Positions 18,113 through 28,034 of a DNA stretch of 64,000 nt are shown here, piece by piece. Location: contig NZ_JAVQLW010000001.1 of assembly GCF_031822435.1 (NCBI RefSeq), positions 629,501-693,500 of the forward strand. Direction: 5' to 3'. Positions within the stretch are counted from its first letter, which is position 1, and each line of letters opens with the position of its first letter. The stretch is from Paracoccus sp. MBLB3053. Its GTDB lineage: Bacteria > Pseudomonadota > Alphaproteobacteria > Rhodobacterales > Rhodobacteraceae. The notes beneath the pieces are model-generated. The model did not search any database. It saw nothing but the letters and a program-made list of their open reading frames with translations, and had not been told where the DNA came from. The position numbers were made by a program, and so were the translations under genes.

Positions 18113-18268
18113 ATGACGAAAATCATCGCCGCCGCCGCCTTGGTCTTGTCGATGGCCGCCCTTCCGCTCGCGGCCTGCCCTTACAGCAAGACAAAGGCTG
18201 ACCAATCCGCCTCGACCACGCCCCAGGATGGAACGACGATCATCCTGAAGCCCAAGGCCAGCAGCTGA
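18113..18268 (+). CDS. Tiny predicted lipoprotein (51 aa)
   Basis: Short ORF with a strong RBS (AAGGAGCAC) 8 nt before the ATG. It encodes MTKIIAAAALVLSMAALPLA followed by AC, an acceptable lipobox (PLAAC, Cys22), then a 30-residue polar tail rich in Ser/Thr/Lys. A rho-independent terminator follows immediately. It sits 109 nt after cytochrome b561 in the same direction and may be co-transcribed. No known family; the lipoprotein call is inferred from the signal. Confidence 0.65.
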   Translation: MTKIIAAAALVLSMAALPLAACPYSKTKADQSASTTPQDGTTIILKPKASS

Positions 18269-18274
18269 ACGAAC

Positions 18275-18303
18275 GGGGCCGGGTCTACCGGCCCCTTATT
18301 CAA
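18275..18303 (+). terminator. Terminator of the cytochrome/lipoprotein unit
   Basis: 8-bp stem GGGGCCGG/CCGGCCCC (18275-18282, 18288-18295) with 5-nt loop and TTATTC tail, 7 nt after the mini-lipoprotein stop. Confidence 0.85.
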
Positions 18304-18314
18304 TCAGCTGGCAT

Positions 18315-20543
18315 TCAGTTGAACTTGTTGTCGCGTGGAAAGCCGCGCGGCGCCATGTAACCTGCGCCGGATCTTTTGCCCAACCATTGTGTCAGGTCAG
18401 GTTCAGTGCGCGTCCGACCGCCACTTTCCTGCCAGCGCAGGCCATCCGCCAGAGTGATGCAGATCGCGTCGGACAGACCGCCATCCTTGAACTTCTGCAA
18501 CCGGACACCCTTGCCGCGCCCCATCTCGGGCAATTCGTCCAGGGGGAAGACCAGCAACTTGCGATTCTCGCCGACAGTGACGACATGGTCCCCGCTGACA
18601 GGGCGGCACAGCAGCGCATCGCCGTTCAGCACCTGCTTGCCCGCACGCGTCTGGGCCAGGATATCGGCAGAGGCAACGATGAACCCGTCCCCGGCTTTCG
18701 AGGCCACCAGGTATCGCACCCCGTCGCGCCACGGGAACATGTCGATCACCGCCACGTCATTCGGCAGGTCGATCATCAGGCGAAGCGGCTCGCCCATGCC
18801 ACGCCCGCCCGGAAGATTGTTGGCAGCCAGCGTGTAGAAACGGCCATTCGCGCCATAGACGATCAGCTTGTCGGTCGTCTCGGCATGCAGGGCCATGAAT
18901 GGGCCATCGCCATCCTTGAACTTGACCTCGGCATCCAGCGGCTGGTGGCCTTTCATGGCGCGTATCCAGCCCATCTTCGACAGGATGACGGTGATCGGCT
19001 CGCGCTCGATCATCGAATCCATGTCGATCACGGCAGCTTCACCCGCCTCACCGATCTCGGTCCGACGTAGGCCACCGGGGGCGGACTTGCCGAACTTGCC
19101 CCGCGTCTCGCGCAGCTCTTCGGCAATCTTCGACCATTGCGCGCCTTCGTCCGCAAGCATGGCCATCAGGCCTTCGCGTTCCTTGGTCAGGTTCTCGTGC
19201 TCGGCGCGCAATTCGATCTCTTCAAGCCTGCGCAAGGCACGCAGGCGCATGTTCAGGATCGCCTCGACCTGAACGTCGGAAAGCTTGAACTCGGCCATCA
19301 TCACCGATTTCGGATCATCCTCGTAGCGGATGATCTCGATCACGCGATCAAGGTTCAGGAAGGCGATCATGTAGCCTTCCAGCACCTCGAGGCGCGCCGC
19401 GATCTTGTCGAGCCGGTGATTGGCACGGCGCAACAGCACCTCGCGACGGTGATCGAGGAAGGCGCGCAGGACCTCCTTGAGCGAACAGACCTTGGGCACA
19501 CGTCCGTCGATCAGCACGTTCATGTTCAGTCCGAAGCGGATCTCAAGATCCGAAACCCGGAAAAGCGCCGCCATGAGTTGATCGGGATCGACGGTCCGGG
19601 CGCGAGGTTCCAGCACGATGCGGACATCCTCGGCGGATTCGTCGCGCACATCCGCAAGGATCGGGATCTTCTTCGTCTGGATCAGCTCGGCCAGACGTTC
19701 GATCAGCTTGGATTTCTGGACCTGATACGGGATCTCGGTGACGACGATCTGGTAGTTGCCGCGCCCCAGATCCTCGCGTTCCCAGCGCGCGCGCAGGCGA
19801 AGGCTGCCCCGCCCGGTGCGATAGGCCTCGGCGATCGTCTCGCGGCTTTCGACCAGCACGCCGCCAGTCGGAAAATCAGGGCCGGGCATGATCGAAATCA
19901 GTGTGTCGTCCCGCGCGTCCGGTGCCTTGATCAGGTGCAGGCAGGCGTCGATCACCTCGTGCAGATTGTGCGGAGGGATGTTCGTCGCCATGCCGACCGC
20001 GATCCCCGAGGCACCGTTGCACAGCAGGTTCGGGAAGGCCGCCGGAAGGACGACCGGCTCTTCCAGAGTGCCATCGTAATTCGGACGGAAATCGACCGAG
20101 TTCTCGGCCAGTCCTTCCATCAGCGCGTCTGATGCGGCTGTCAGGCGCGCCTCGGTGTAGCGCGCGGCGGCAGGGTTGTCGCCGTCGATATTGCCGAAGT
20201 TTCCTTGCCCGTCGACCAGCGGGTAACGCATGGCAAAGGGCTGCGCGAGACGCGCCATGGCGTCATAGATCGCGGTATCGCCATGCGGGTGATAATTCCC
20301 CATCACGTCGCCGGTGATCTTGGCGGATTTCCGGAACGCCCCGTTGGGCGACAGCCGCAATTCGCGCATCGCGAAAAGGATGCGACGATGTACCGGCTTC
20401 AGCCCGTCCCGCGCATCGGGCAGCGCCCGGTGCATGATCGTGCTGAGCGCATAGGTCAGGTATCGCTCGCCAATGGCGCGCGACAACGGTTCGGACGTGG
20501 TCTGATCCGCGTTGGGATCGGGAATGTTCGGATCATCGGACAT
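18315..20543 (-). CDS. parC: DNA topoisomerase IV subunit A
   Basis: DNA-cleaving subunit of topoisomerase IV, which decatenates daughter chromosomes with ParE. 742 aa, typical of alphaproteobacterial ParC. The active-site Tyr is Y129 in [10 protein letters not shown]. The quinolone-pocket segment is [19 protein letters not shown] (85-103), with Thr90 and Asp94 at the positions equivalent to Ser80 and Glu84 of E. coli ParC. The C-terminal third forms the DNA-wrapping beta-pinwheel. ParC rather than GyrA is favoured by length, by the lack of the GyrA box and by the [13 protein letters not shown] start. Monocistronic, divergent from the SDR gene. Confidence 0.95.
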   Translation of the reverse strand: MSDDPNIPDPNADQTTSEPLSRAIGERYLTYALSTIMHRALPDARDGLKPVHRRILFAMRELRLSPNGAFRKSAKITGDVMGNYHPHGDTAIYDAMARLAQPFAMRYPLVDGQGNFGNIDGDNPAAARYTEARLTAASDALMEGLAENSVDFRPNYDGTLEEPVVLPAAFPNLLCNGASGIAVGMATNIPPHNLHEVIDACLHLIKAPDARDDTLISIMPGPDFPTGGVLVESRETIAEAYRTGRGSLRLRARWEREDLGRGNYQIVVTEIPYQVQKSKLIERLAELIQTKKIPILADVRDESAEDVRIVLEPRARTVDPDQLMAALFRVSDLEIRFGLNMNVLIDGRVPKVCSLKEVLRAFLDHRREVLLRRANHRLDKIAARLEVLEGYMIAFLNLDRVIEIIRYEDDPKSVMMAEFKLSDVQVEAILNMRLRALRRLEEIELRAEHENLTKEREGLMAMLADEGAQWSKIAEELRETRGKFGKSAPGGLRRTEIGEAGEAAVIDMDSMIEREPITVILSKMGWIRAMKGHQPLDAEVKFKDGDGPFMALHAETTDKLIVYGANGRFYTLAANNLPGGRGMGEPLRLMIDLPNDVAVIDMFPWRDGVRYLVASKAGDGFIVASADILAQTRAGKQVLNGDALLCRPVSGDHVVTVGENRKLLVFPLDELPEMGRGKGVRLQKFKDGGLSDAICITLADGLRWQESGGRTRTEPDLTQWLGKRSGAGYMAPRGFPRDNKFN

Positions 20544-20647
20544 GACCGGTTGAATATTCCCGCGCGCGCCTTCGGTCCAGCCGGAAATGCGCGTATTGCG
20601 CGAACGCCCCGCTTCGCGCAGAACCGTGCCGCAACAAGGGGCGATAG

Positions 20648-21466
20648 ATGAAGACCGTTCTGATCACCGGCTGTTCCTCGGGCATCGGGCTGGATGCTGC
20701 ACGGCACATGAGGGCACGCGGCTGGCGCGTCATCACCACTTGCCGCAAGCCGCAGGACATCGAGGCCCGTCGCGCAGAAGGATTCGACGTCGTCCCGCTG
20801 GAACTTGCCGATGAGGACAGCGTGGCCCGGGCCGCGCAAACCGCCCTGTCGCTGGGGCGGATCGACGCGCTGGTGAATAACGCCGCCTTCGCCATTCCCG
20901 GCGCGAGCGAGGATCTGCCGCGCGGCGCGCTTCGCGCCATCTTCGAGGCCAATCTGTTCGGCACGCATGATCTGACCGTCCGGCTCCTGCCGCATTTCCG
21001 CCAGCATGGGGGGCGGGTCGTCAATATCAGCTCGGTCCTGGGTCTTGTCGGCATCCCGTGGCGCGGCGCCTATGTCGCGACCAAGTTCGCAATGGAAGGA
21101 CTGACGGATGTCCTGCGCGTCGAAATGGCCGACACCGGGGTGAGGTTCGTGCTGATCGAGCCGGGGCCCATCGCAACGAAGATCCGACTGAACTCTATCC
21201 CGCATTTCGAGCGCTGGATCGACTGGCAGGCCAGCCCAAGGGCCGAACAGTATCGCGCCACCCTGCTCAGGCGGCTCTACGAGCCTGCCGCGAAAAAGGA
21301 CCGGTTCGAACTCCCCCCCGCTGCGGTCAGCGCGCGAATCGCCATGGCTCTGGAAGATGTGAACCCGCGCCCGCGCTACTATGTCACGACCCCCACCTAC
21401 CTGTCGGGGATCGGGCGACGCCTGCTTTCGACACGCGCTCTGGACTGGTTCGCACGTCGCAGCTAG
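20648..21466 (+). CDS. Short-chain dehydrogenase/reductase (SDR)
   Basis: Classical NAD(P)-dependent oxidoreductase, 272 aa. The cofactor motif is TGCSSGIG at residues 7-14, NNAAFAIPG follows strand 4, and the active site has Ser in NISSVLG and YVATK (Tyr-x3-Lys). The motif [17 protein letters not shown] and the PGPIATK element are typical of 17-beta-HSD/retinol-dehydrogenase-like SDRs. The substrate cannot be predicted. First gene of a plus-strand run with the twin-TM protein and PduO. Confidence 0.92.
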   Translation: MKTVLITGCSSGIGLDAARHMRARGWRVITTCRKPQDIEARRAEGFDVVPLELADEDSVARAAQTALSLGRIDALVNNAAFAIPGASEDLPRGALRAIFEANLFGTHDLTVRLLPHFRQHGGRVVNISSVLGLVGIPWRGAYVATKFAMEGLTDVLRVEMADTGVRFVLIEPGPIATKIRLNSIPHFERWIDWQASPRAEQYRATLLRRLYEPAAKKDRFELPPAAVSARIAMALEDVNPRPRYYVTTPTYLSGIGRRLLSTRALDWFARRS

Positions 21467-21488
21467 GCTCCAACCGAAAGGCACCGCG

Positions 21489-21689
21489 ATGCATGACAAG
21501 ACCATTCTCATCCTGCTGGGCATCTGCTGCCTCGCCGTCGTGGCGATCCTAGCCACCGGCATCGGGGGATTTGCCAAGGGCGGCGAATTCAACCGCAAGA
21601 ACGGCAATCGGCTCATGCGCTGGCGCATCATCGCCCAGGCCATCGCCGTAGCGGTATTCCTGCTTTACCTTTGGGTGAGGGGCCACTGA
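21489..21689 (+). CDS. Twin transmembrane (HIG1-like) small protein
   Basis: 66-aa membrane protein with two hydrophobic helices (ILILLGICCLAVVAILATGI and IIAQAIAVAVFLLYLWVRG) joined by a basic loop with FAKGGEFNRKNGNRLMRWR. This loop, with its NxLMRWR stretch, matches the HIG1-domain 'twin transmembrane protein' annotated in Rhodobacteraceae. HIG1 proteins in mitochondria assist cytochrome oxidase and supercomplex assembly; a similar role here is inference. AAAGG precedes the ATG, and the stop overlaps the pduO start (TGATG). Confidence 0.85.
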   Translation: MHDKTILILLGICCLAVVAILATGIGGFAKGGEFNRKNGNRLMRWRIIAQAIAVAVFLLYLWVRGH

Positions 21690-22261
21690 TGGTCGTCCTG
21701 AGCAAGATCTACACCCGCACCGGCGACAAGGGCGACACAGCCCTGTCGAATGGCGAACGCGTTCCGAAACATGATGCGCGGGTCGAAGCCTATGGCACGG
21801 TCGATGAACTCAATGCGACCTTGGGTATCGCCCGCCTCCATGCCAAGGACGAGCTGGCCGAAAAGATCGCCACCATCCAGAACGACCTTTTTGATCTTGG
21901 CGCCGACCTGTCGCGCCCGCGCATGCATGAGGACGCCGAGGCCCCCTATCCGGTCCTGCGCATCATCGATTCGCAGGTGTCACGGCTGGAAAGCGAAATC
22001 GACGCGATGAACGCCGATCTCGCCCCCTTGCGCAGCTTCATCCTGCCGGGCGGGACGCCCCTGGCAGCACATCTGCACATCTGCCGCACCGTGGCGCGCC
22101 GCGCCGAGCGTTCGGCATGTGCCCTTGCGGCAACCGGGGACACCAACCCGGCGGCGATCAAGTATCTGAACCGCCTGTCTGATTGGCTTTTCGTGGCGGG
22201 TCGGATCGCAAATGACAACGGCGAACGGGACATCCTCTGGGTGCCGGGCGCCAGCCGCTAG
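21689..22261 (+). CDS. Cob(I)yrinic acid a,c-diamide adenosyltransferase (PduO type)
   Basis: Transfers the adenosyl group of ATP to cob(I)alamin/cobyrinic acid diamide, giving coenzyme B12. N-terminal KIYTRTGDKGDTALSNGERV forms the ATP loop; AYGTVDELNATLGIAR, FILPGGTPLAAHLHICRTVA(RRAERS) and NRLSDWLFVAGR are PduO-family motifs. 190 aa, normal. The start ATG overlaps the previous stop. A strong terminator follows, isolating this unit from etfBA. With cobA and the CobF-like gene in the same window it points to an aerobic cobalamin pathway, although the genes are scattered. Confidence 0.94.
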   Translation: MVVLSKIYTRTGDKGDTALSNGERVPKHDARVEAYGTVDELNATLGIARLHAKDELAEKIATIQNDLFDLGADLSRPRMHEDAEAPYPVLRIIDSQVSRLESEIDAMNADLAPLRSFILPGGTPLAAHLHICRTVARRAERSACALAATGDTNPAAIKYLNRLSDWLFVAGRIANDNGERDILWVPGASR

Positions 22262-22285
22262 CCAGACCGTAACAATGATTAGGAC

Positions 22286-22311
22286 AAAGCGACGTAACGG
22301 CGTCGCTTTTA
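22286..22311 (+). terminator. Terminator after pduO
   Basis: Perfect 9-bp stem AAAGCGACG/CGTCGCTTT (22286-22294, 22301-22309) with a 6-nt loop; the T-rich 3' arm extends to TTTTA. It is 24 nt after the adenosyltransferase stop. Confidence 0.85.
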
Positions 22312-22384
22312 CCCTGTCATTGCCCGGACCAGCCCGTTAACAAATTCGCCGAACAGGTGACGCAACCAAAAGGGAGAGAGACCA

Positions 22385-23143
22385 ATGAAGGTTCTCGTGC
22401 CAGTGAAACGCGTGATCGACTACAACGTTAAGGCCCGCGTGAAGGCTGACGGTTCCGGTGTCGATCTTGCCAACGTCAAGATGTCGATGAACCCGTTCGA
22501 CGAGATCGCCGTCGAGGAAGCGATCCGTCTGAAGGAACAGAGCATCGCGTCGGAAGTGATCGCGGTTTCGATCGGCGTGAAGCAGGCGCAGGAAACCCTG
22601 CGCACGGCGCTCGCGATGGGCGCGGACCGGGCGATCCTGGTCGTCGCCGCGGAAGAAGTTGCGACTGACATCGAGCCGCTGGCCGTCGCCAAGATCCTGG
22701 CGAAAGTGGCCGAGGCCGAAGGCGCCGAGCTGGTCATCGCCGGCAAGCAGGCGATCGACAACGACATGAACGCCACGGGCCAGATGCTGGGCGCGCTGCT
22801 GGGCTGGGGTCAGGCGACCTTCGCCTCGAAGCTCGAGATCGCCGGCGGCAAGGCCAAGGTCACGCGCGAAGTCGATGGCGGCCTGCAGACGATCGAAGTG
22901 GCGCTTCCTGCCGTCGTCACTGCCGACCTGCGCCTGAACGAGCCGCGTTACGCGTCGCTTCCGAACATCATGAAGGCGAAAAAGAAGCCGCTGGAGGAAA
23001 AGACCGCCGCCGATTTCGGCGTCGATGTCAGCCCGCGCCTGGAAATCGTCTCGACCCGCGAGCCCGAGGGCCGCAAGGCCGGCATCAAGGTCGGCTCGGT
23101 CGATGAGCTTGTCTCGAAACTGAAAGAAGCGGGGGTGATCTGA
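22385..23143 (+). CDS. etfB: Electron transfer flavoprotein beta subunit
   Basis: AMP-binding subunit of ETF, which carries electrons from acyl-CoA dehydrogenases to ETF-quinone oxidoreductase. 252 aa. Begins [20 protein letters not shown]; the motifs [20 protein letters not shown] and [20 protein letters not shown] are the ETF-beta signature region. AGGGAGAGAGACC precedes the ATG. The TGATG overlap with etfA couples the two subunits. Confidence 0.97.
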   Translation: MKVLVPVKRVIDYNVKARVKADGSGVDLANVKMSMNPFDEIAVEEAIRLKEQSIASEVIAVSIGVKQAQETLRTALAMGADRAILVVAAEEVATDIEPLAVAKILAKVAEAEGAELVIAGKQAIDNDMNATGQMLGALLGWGQATFASKLEIAGGKAKVTREVDGGLQTIEVALPAVVTADLRLNEPRYASLPNIMKAKKKPLEEKTAADFGVDVSPRLEIVSTREPEGRKAGIKVGSVDELVSKLKEAGVI

Positions 23144-24069
23144 TGGCCGTTCTTCTGCTGGGTGAAGTCACCAATGGCGAACTGAATCGCGACGCGACCT
23201 CGAAAGCGGTCGGAGCCGTGAAATCGCTGGGCGACGTGACCGTCCTTTGCGCTGGTGCATCGGCACAGGCCGCTGCCGCCGAGGCCGCCAAGATCGCCGG
23301 CGTTGCCAAGGTCCTGGTCGCGGAAAACGCTCTTTATGGCCACCGCCTGGCCGAGCCGACCGCCGCGCTGCTGGTCAGCCTTGCGGGCGATTATTCGCAT
23401 ATCGCCGCTCCGGCGACGACCGATGCCAAGAACGTCATGCCCCGGGTCGCGGCGCTGCTTGACGCCATGGTGATCTCGGACGTCTCGGCAGTGATCGATG
23501 CCGATACGTTCGAGCGCCCGGTCTATGCCGGAAACGCCATCCAGACCGTAAAGTCGAAGGATGCGAAGAAGGTCTTCACCATCCGTACGGCCAGCTTCGA
23601 CGCTGCCGGAGAAGGCGGTGCAGCGGCCGTTTCCGAGACGGCAGCCGCCACCGATCCGGCACTGTCGACCTGGCTTGCCGACGAGGTCGCCGAAAGCGAC
23701 CGCCCCGAACTGACCTCGGCCAAGCGCGTCGTCTCGGGCGGCCGTGGCCTGGGCTCCAAGGAAAGCTTCGAGATCATCGAGAAGCTCGCCGACAAGCTCG
23801 GTGCCGCCGTCGGCGCCTCGCGCGCGGCAGTCGATTCGGGATATGCCCCGAACGACTGGCAGGTTGGCCAGACCGGCAAGGTCGTGGCTCCGGATCTTTA
23901 CGTCGCGGTGGGTATCTCGGGCGCGATCCAGCACCTTGCCGGCATGAAGGATTCGAAGGTCATCGTCGCAATCAACAAGGACGAAGAGGCCCCGATCTTC
24001 CAAGTCGCCGATTTCGGACTGGTCGGCGATCTTTTCACCACCGTTCCGGAACTGACCGAAAAGCTCTGA
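23143..24069 (+). CDS. etfA: Electron transfer flavoprotein alpha subunit
   Basis: FAD-binding ETF subunit, 308 aa. The C-terminal FAD domain carries [60 protein letters not shown] and [20 protein letters not shown], all diagnostic. It overlaps etfB by 1 nt and is followed by a strong terminator, so etfBA forms its own transcript. Confidence 0.97.
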   Translation: MAVLLLGEVTNGELNRDATSKAVGAVKSLGDVTVLCAGASAQAAAAEAAKIAGVAKVLVAENALYGHRLAEPTAALLVSLAGDYSHIAAPATTDAKNVMPRVAALLDAMVISDVSAVIDADTFERPVYAGNAIQTVKSKDAKKVFTIRTASFDAAGEGGAAAVSETAAATDPALSTWLADEVAESDRPELTSAKRVVSGGRGLGSKESFEIIEKLADKLGAAVGASRAAVDSGYAPNDWQVGQTGKVVAPDLYVAVGISGAIQHLAGMKDSKVIVAINKDEEAPIFQVADFGLVGDLFTTVPELTEKL

Positions 24070-24103
24070 TCCGGCGCAGTGCGGACAGTCGACAATTCGA
24101 AAG

Positions 24104-24128
24104 CCGCCCGGTCTCCCGGGCGGTTTTT
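24104..24128 (+). terminator. Terminator after etfA
   Basis: 8-bp stem CCGCCCGG/CCGGGCGG (24104-24111, 24116-24123), TCTC loop, five T residues. Confidence 0.9.
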
Positions 24129-24189
24129 GCGTTGAACCGGCGCGTGACTTGCCCCTATCGTCCCTGCGAAAGCTGCAGGGGGCCGAGAC

Positions 24190-25065
24190 ATGGCGATAAA
24201 ATCCGTTGGCGTTATTGGCGCCGGTCAGATGGGCAACGGCATCGCGCATGTCTTCGCGCTGGCCGGATATGACGTGCTGATGACCGACATCTCGCGCGAT
24301 GCGATGGACAAGGCCGTGGCCTTGATCGGCAAGAACCTCGACCGGCAGGTCAGCCGCGAGAAGATCTCGGCCGCGGACAAGGACGCGGCGCTTGGGCGCA
24401 TAAAGACCACCTTGCAGCTTGCGGACCTGGGCCAATGCGATCTCGTCATCGAGGCCGCGACCGAACGGGAGACGGTCAAGCACGCGATCTTCGAGGATCT
24501 CGTGCCGCATCTGAAGCCCGAGACGATCCTTGCCTCGAATACCTCGTCGATTTCGATCACCCGCCTGGCCAGCCGAACCGACCGGCCCGAGCGTTTCATG
24601 GGCGTTCATTTCATGAACCCCGTTCCGGTCATGCAACTGGTCGAGCTGATCCGCGGCATTGCCACCAGCGAGGAGACCTTCAGCCAGCTCGTCGAAGTGG
24701 TCGAAAAGATCGGCAAGACCTCGACGCGGGCCGAAGACTTCCCGGCTTTCATCGTGAACCGCATCCTGATCCCGATGATCAACGAGGCGGTCTATACGCT
24801 TTACGAAGGGGTGGGCTCGGTCAAATCCATCGACGAATCGATGAAATTGGGCGCGAACCACCCGATGGGTCCGCTGGAGCTGGCCGATTTCATCGGCCTG
24901 GACACCTGCCTTGCCATCATGAACGTCCTGCATGACGGATTGGCCGATACCAAGTACCGGCCCTGCCCGCTTTTGGTGAAATACGTCGAGGCCGGGTGGC
25001 TTGGGCGCAAGACCGGTCGCGGCTTTTACGACTATTCGGGCGAAACCCCGGTTCCGACCCGGTAA
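24190..25065 (+). CDS. 3-hydroxybutyryl-CoA dehydrogenase
   Basis: NAD-dependent oxidation of 3-hydroxyacyl-CoA to 3-ketoacyl-CoA, or the reverse reduction of acetoacetyl-CoA. 291 aa, single-function short form. N-terminal nucleotide motif [20 protein letters not shown] (residues ~7-26), catalytic segment [15 protein letters not shown] with the His and downstream Glu, then the C-terminal dimer domain with [13 protein letters not shown] and [14 protein letters not shown] is 9 nt before the ATG. Its place after etfBA fits a fatty-acid or butanoyl-CoA electron route, although a terminator separates the two units. Confidence 0.95.
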   Translation: MAIKSVGVIGAGQMGNGIAHVFALAGYDVLMTDISRDAMDKAVALIGKNLDRQVSREKISAADKDAALGRIKTTLQLADLGQCDLVIEAATERETVKHAIFEDLVPHLKPETILASNTSSISITRLASRTDRPERFMGVHFMNPVPVMQLVELIRGIATSEETFSQLVEVVEKIGKTSTRAEDFPAFIVNRILIPMINEAVYTLYEGVGSVKSIDESMKLGANHPMGPLELADFIGLDTCLAIMNVLHDGLADTKYRPCPLLVKYVEAGWLGRKTGRGFYDYSGETPVPTR

Positions 25066-25093
25066 GCGAGGGCGGCGCAAGCCGCTCGAACGC

Positions 25094-25678
25094 CTAGCCT
25101 TTCTTGCCGATTTTCGGTTCGGTGCCCGACATGATGCGGCGGATGTTCGCACGGTGGCGTATGTAGATCAGCACCACCATGAAACCCGTTACGGCCCCCA
25201 TGCGTGGGCCGTCCAGCCAGAGCCCGAGCACAGGCGTAACCGCCGCCGCAACCAGCGCGGAGAGCGATGAGATGCGACCGATCAGCGCCGTGACCAACCA
25301 GACCGCACAGGCCGCAAGCCCAAGCCGCCAGTCCAGCGCGATCACGGTGCCCAGAAAGGTGGCGACCCCCTTGCCGCCCTTGAACCCCAGCCATACCGGA
25401 TAGAGATGGCCAAGGAAGGCCGCCGCGCCCGCAAGCATCGCGGCTTCCGGCCCGGCCAGCCAGCGCGCCAGCAGAACGGCGATTGCGCCCTTGCCGGAAT
25501 CCAGCAGAAGGGTCGCTAGCGCCGCTGGCTTGTTGCCGGTCCGCAGCACATTGGTCGCACCGATATTGCCCGAGCCGATCTGGCGCAGATCGCCCAGCCC
25601 AAGCGCGCGGGCAATCACCATCCCGAAGGGGATCGCGCCCAGCAGATAGCCGATGATAATCCAGAGGATCAGGCTCAT
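25094..25678 (-). CDS. plsY: Glycerol-3-phosphate acyltransferase PlsY
   Basis: Inner-membrane acyltransferase that uses acyl-phosphate to acylate glycerol-3-phosphate, the first step of phospholipid synthesis. 194 aa with several membrane segments. The three PlsY motifs are visible: IGSGNIGATNVLRTGNK, GHLYPVWLGFKGGKGVATFLG and a C-terminal RHRANIRRIMSGTEPK. The ATG overlaps the stop of the upstream dihydroorotase-like gene by 4 nt, so it is the third gene of pyrB-pyrC-plsY. Confidence 0.96.
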   Translation of the reverse strand: MSLILWIIIGYLLGAIPFGMVIARALGLGDLRQIGSGNIGATNVLRTGNKPAALATLLLDSGKGAIAVLLARWLAGPEAAMLAGAAAFLGHLYPVWLGFKGGKGVATFLGTVIALDWRLGLAACAVWLVTALIGRISSLSALVAAAVTPVLGLWLDGPRMGAVTGFMVVLIYIRHRANIRRIMSGTEPKIGKKG

Positions 25679-26946
25679 GCGGCCTCTCCGAACACCCTGT
25701 TCCCGGCGACCCAGGTCCCAAGAACCTTGCCCTGCATCCGCGCACCGTCAAATGGCGTGTTCTTGGACTTCGACAGCAAAGTGAACCGATCAAGCACGAA
25801 GGGCGCATGCGGGTCGAACAGCACCAGATCCGCAGGCGCGCCGACCGAGACCCGACCGGCCTCCAGCCCCAGACGTCTTGCGGGGTTCAGCGACATGGCA
25901 CGCCAAAGCTGGGGCAGGCTCAGCCCGCCGGAATGGTAAAGACGCAAGGCTGCGGGCAGAAGCGTCTGCAGCCCGACCGCGCCGGGGGCCGCCTCGGCAA
26001 AGGGCAGGCGCTTTGATTCCTCGTCCTGCGGCGTGTGGAAGCTGGCGATCACGTCGATTACGCCTTCGGCCACCGCCTCGACCAGCGCCATCCGGTCGTC
26101 CTCGGATCGCAGGGGCGGGGTGAAGCGGAAGAAGGTGCGGTAATCGCCCACATCGAATTCGTTCAGCGTCAGGTGATGGATCGAGACTCCGGCCGAAACG
26201 TCATGACCCGCTTCGCGCGCGCGGCGCAGCGCTGGCAGGCTGGCGGCGACCGTGACCTGGTCAGCGTGGTAGCGCGATCCGGTCATGGCAACCAATGCAA
26301 GATCGCGGTCCAACCCCATCACCTCGGCCATGGGCGAGACGGCAGGAAGGCCGTAAAGCGAGGCGAACTTGCCCGAAGTGGCGGCCGTCCCCTTGGACAG
26401 GCCCGGCTCCTGCGGATGCCCCACGATCAGCGCGTTCAGTCCGCGCGCATAGGTCATGCAGCGCGACATGAGCCGCGTGTCAGCAACGACGCGGACACCG
26501 TCGGTGAAGGCCACCGCGCCGGCATCCTGCAGAAAGGACATCTCGACCATCTCGCGGCCCTCGCGGGCATGGGTCAGCGCTGCCATGTGGCGGATGTTGA
26601 CCGGCGCATCCGCGGCACGACGAGTCACGAATTCAAGGGATTCCGGCGTGTCGATGGGTGGGTTCGTGTCGGGACGCGCAATGACGGTCGTGACCCCTCC
26701 GGCCGCAGCCGCCAGACCGGCGCTGCGGAAGCTTTCCTTGTGGCGTTCACCCGGCTCACCGATCTTCACGCCCCAATCGACAAGACCGGGGGCCAGATGC
26801 TTGCCGGCGCAATCGAACAGCTCGGCCCCTTCCGGAGCCTCGGCGCCGATCGCGTCGATCCGCCCATCGCACACGGTCATCGTGGTTTCTTCGACGCCTT
26901 GTGCCTCGGGATCAATCAGGCGGGCATTTTCGAAATGCAGGATCAT
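25675..26946 (-). CDS. pyrC: Dihydroorotase-like protein lacking metal ligands (probable PyrX-type ATCase partner)
   Basis: Amidohydrolase-fold protein of the type I dihydroorotase family, 423 aa, translated from an ATG overlapping the pyrB stop. In active enzymes the first metal site is D-x-H-x-H; here the aligned segment (residues 57-61) is DWGVK, with both His missing. The late catalytic motif normally reads like A-T-D-H-A-P-H; here it is ASFHTPQ (301-307), so the catalytic Asp position is Phe303. [13 protein letters not shown] resembles the inactive PyrX/PyrC' proteins of Pseudomonas that scaffold aspartate carbamoyltransferase. I infer a structural role in an ATCase complex; a separate active PyrC should exist elsewhere in the genome. 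Confidence 0.9.
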   Translation of the reverse strand: MILHFENARLIDPEAQGVEETTMTVCDGRIDAIGAEAPEGAELFDCAGKHLAPGLVDWGVKIGEPGERHKESFRSAGLAAAAGGVTTVIARPDTNPPIDTPESLEFVTRRAADAPVNIRHMAALTHAREGREMVEMSFLQDAGAVAFTDGVRVVADTRLMSRCMTYARGLNALIVGHPQEPGLSKGTAATSGKFASLYGLPAVSPMAEVMGLDRDLALVAMTGSRYHADQVTVAASLPALRRAREAGHDVSAGVSIHHLTLNEFDVGDYRTFFRFTPPLRSEDDRMALVEAVAEGVIDVIASFHTPQDEESKRLPFAEAAPGAVGLQTLLPAALRLYHSGGLSLPQLWRAMSLNPARRLGLEAGRVSVGAPADLVLFDPHAPFVLDRFTLLSKSKNTPFDGARMQGKVLGTWVAGNRVFGEAA

Positions 26947-27902
26947 GCCATCATCTCCGAGGCTTTCGCGCCGCGATCGGCACGAAGGTTGCGCGCCAGA
27001 AGGTCCATCGCGGCCATGCGAACGGCCACGCCCATTTCCACCTGGTCCTGGATGACGGATCGGTTGATGTCATCGGCGATGGTACCGTCGATTTCGACGC
27101 CCCGGTTCATCGGGCCGGGATGCATGACGATCGCATCATCTGCCGCAAGAGCCAGCTTTTCGGCGTCGAGCCCCCAGCGATGGTAATATTCGCGCTCGGA
27201 CGGGATGAAGCCCCCATCCATGCGTTCCTTTTGCAGGCGCAGCATCATCACGACATCGGCGCCCTTGAGCCCCTCGCGCATGTCCTCATAGACTTCGCAA
27301 CCCCAGTCGCGCGCCCCCGCGGGCATCAGGGTCGCCGGGCCGACAAGGCGCAGGCGGTTCTCCATCTTGCCCAGCAGGAACAGGTTCGAACGCGCGACAC
27401 GGCTATGGGCGATGTCGCCGCAGATCGCCACGGTCAGGCGGTGCAGCCTCCCCTTGGCGCGGCGGATGGTCAGACCGTCCAGCAGTGCCTGGGTCGGATG
27501 CTCGTGTCGGCCGTCGCCCGCGTTCAGGACGGCGCAATTCACCTTTTGCGCAAGCAGGTCCACCGCCCCCGATTGCGGGTGGCGCACCACCAGCAGGTCG
27601 GGATGCATGGCGTTCAGCGTCATCGCGGTGTCGATGAGCGTCTCGCCCTTTTTCACCGAACTGGTCTGCATCGACATGTTCATGACGTCGGCCCCAAGCC
27701 GCTTGCCCGCCAGCTCGAAGCTGGACTGGGTGCGCGTCGAGTTCTCGAAGAACATGTTGATCTGCGTCATGCCTGCCAAGGCATCGGAATGTTTCACCGT
27801 GCGTCGGTTCAGGTCGACATAGGTTTCGGCAAGATCAAGGAGCGTGGTGATTTCGGCCGGGGCGAGAGGCTCGATCCCCAGAAGATGACGGGCTCGGAAC
27901 AT
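26943..27902 (-). CDS. pyrB: Aspartate carbamoyltransferase catalytic subunit
   Basis: Commits carbamoyl phosphate and aspartate to pyrimidine synthesis. 319 aa. The carbamoyl-phosphate motif is [20 protein letters not shown] (STRT), and [20 protein letters not shown] and [15 protein letters not shown] are also diagnostic. ATGA overlap with the dihydroorotase-like gene. No pyrI regulatory subunit gene is present nearby, which suits the class of ATCases that assemble with a DHOase-like chain. Confidence 0.96.
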   Translation of the reverse strand: MFRARHLLGIEPLAPAEITTLLDLAETYVDLNRRTVKHSDALAGMTQINMFFENSTRTQSSFELAGKRLGADVMNMSMQTSSVKKGETLIDTAMTLNAMHPDLLVVRHPQSGAVDLLAQKVNCAVLNAGDGRHEHPTQALLDGLTIRRAKGRLHRLTVAICGDIAHSRVARSNLFLLGKMENRLRLVGPATLMPAGARDWGCEVYEDMREGLKGADVVMMLRLQKERMDGGFIPSEREYYHRWGLDAEKLALAADDAIVMHPGPMNRGVEIDGTIADDINRSVIQDQVEMGVAVRMAAMDLLARNLRADRGAKASEMMA

Positions 27903-28034
27903 GGATTGAATCCCCAGGGTCGCGGTTGCGGGCTATATGGCAAATGCGGGACGATGCGGCAAGTCGCCTATCTTGTCGCCCGATGACCTTGATGCCCCCT
28001 TGCCATGCCGAGGATTTTGCCGCATCGCGGAAAC

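Noticed and set aside
22948-25152. 734-codon frame antisense to etfBA and the hydroxybutyryl-CoA dehydrogenase
   Set aside because: Crosses three real genes and two intergenic spaces including a terminator; composition is shadow-like.
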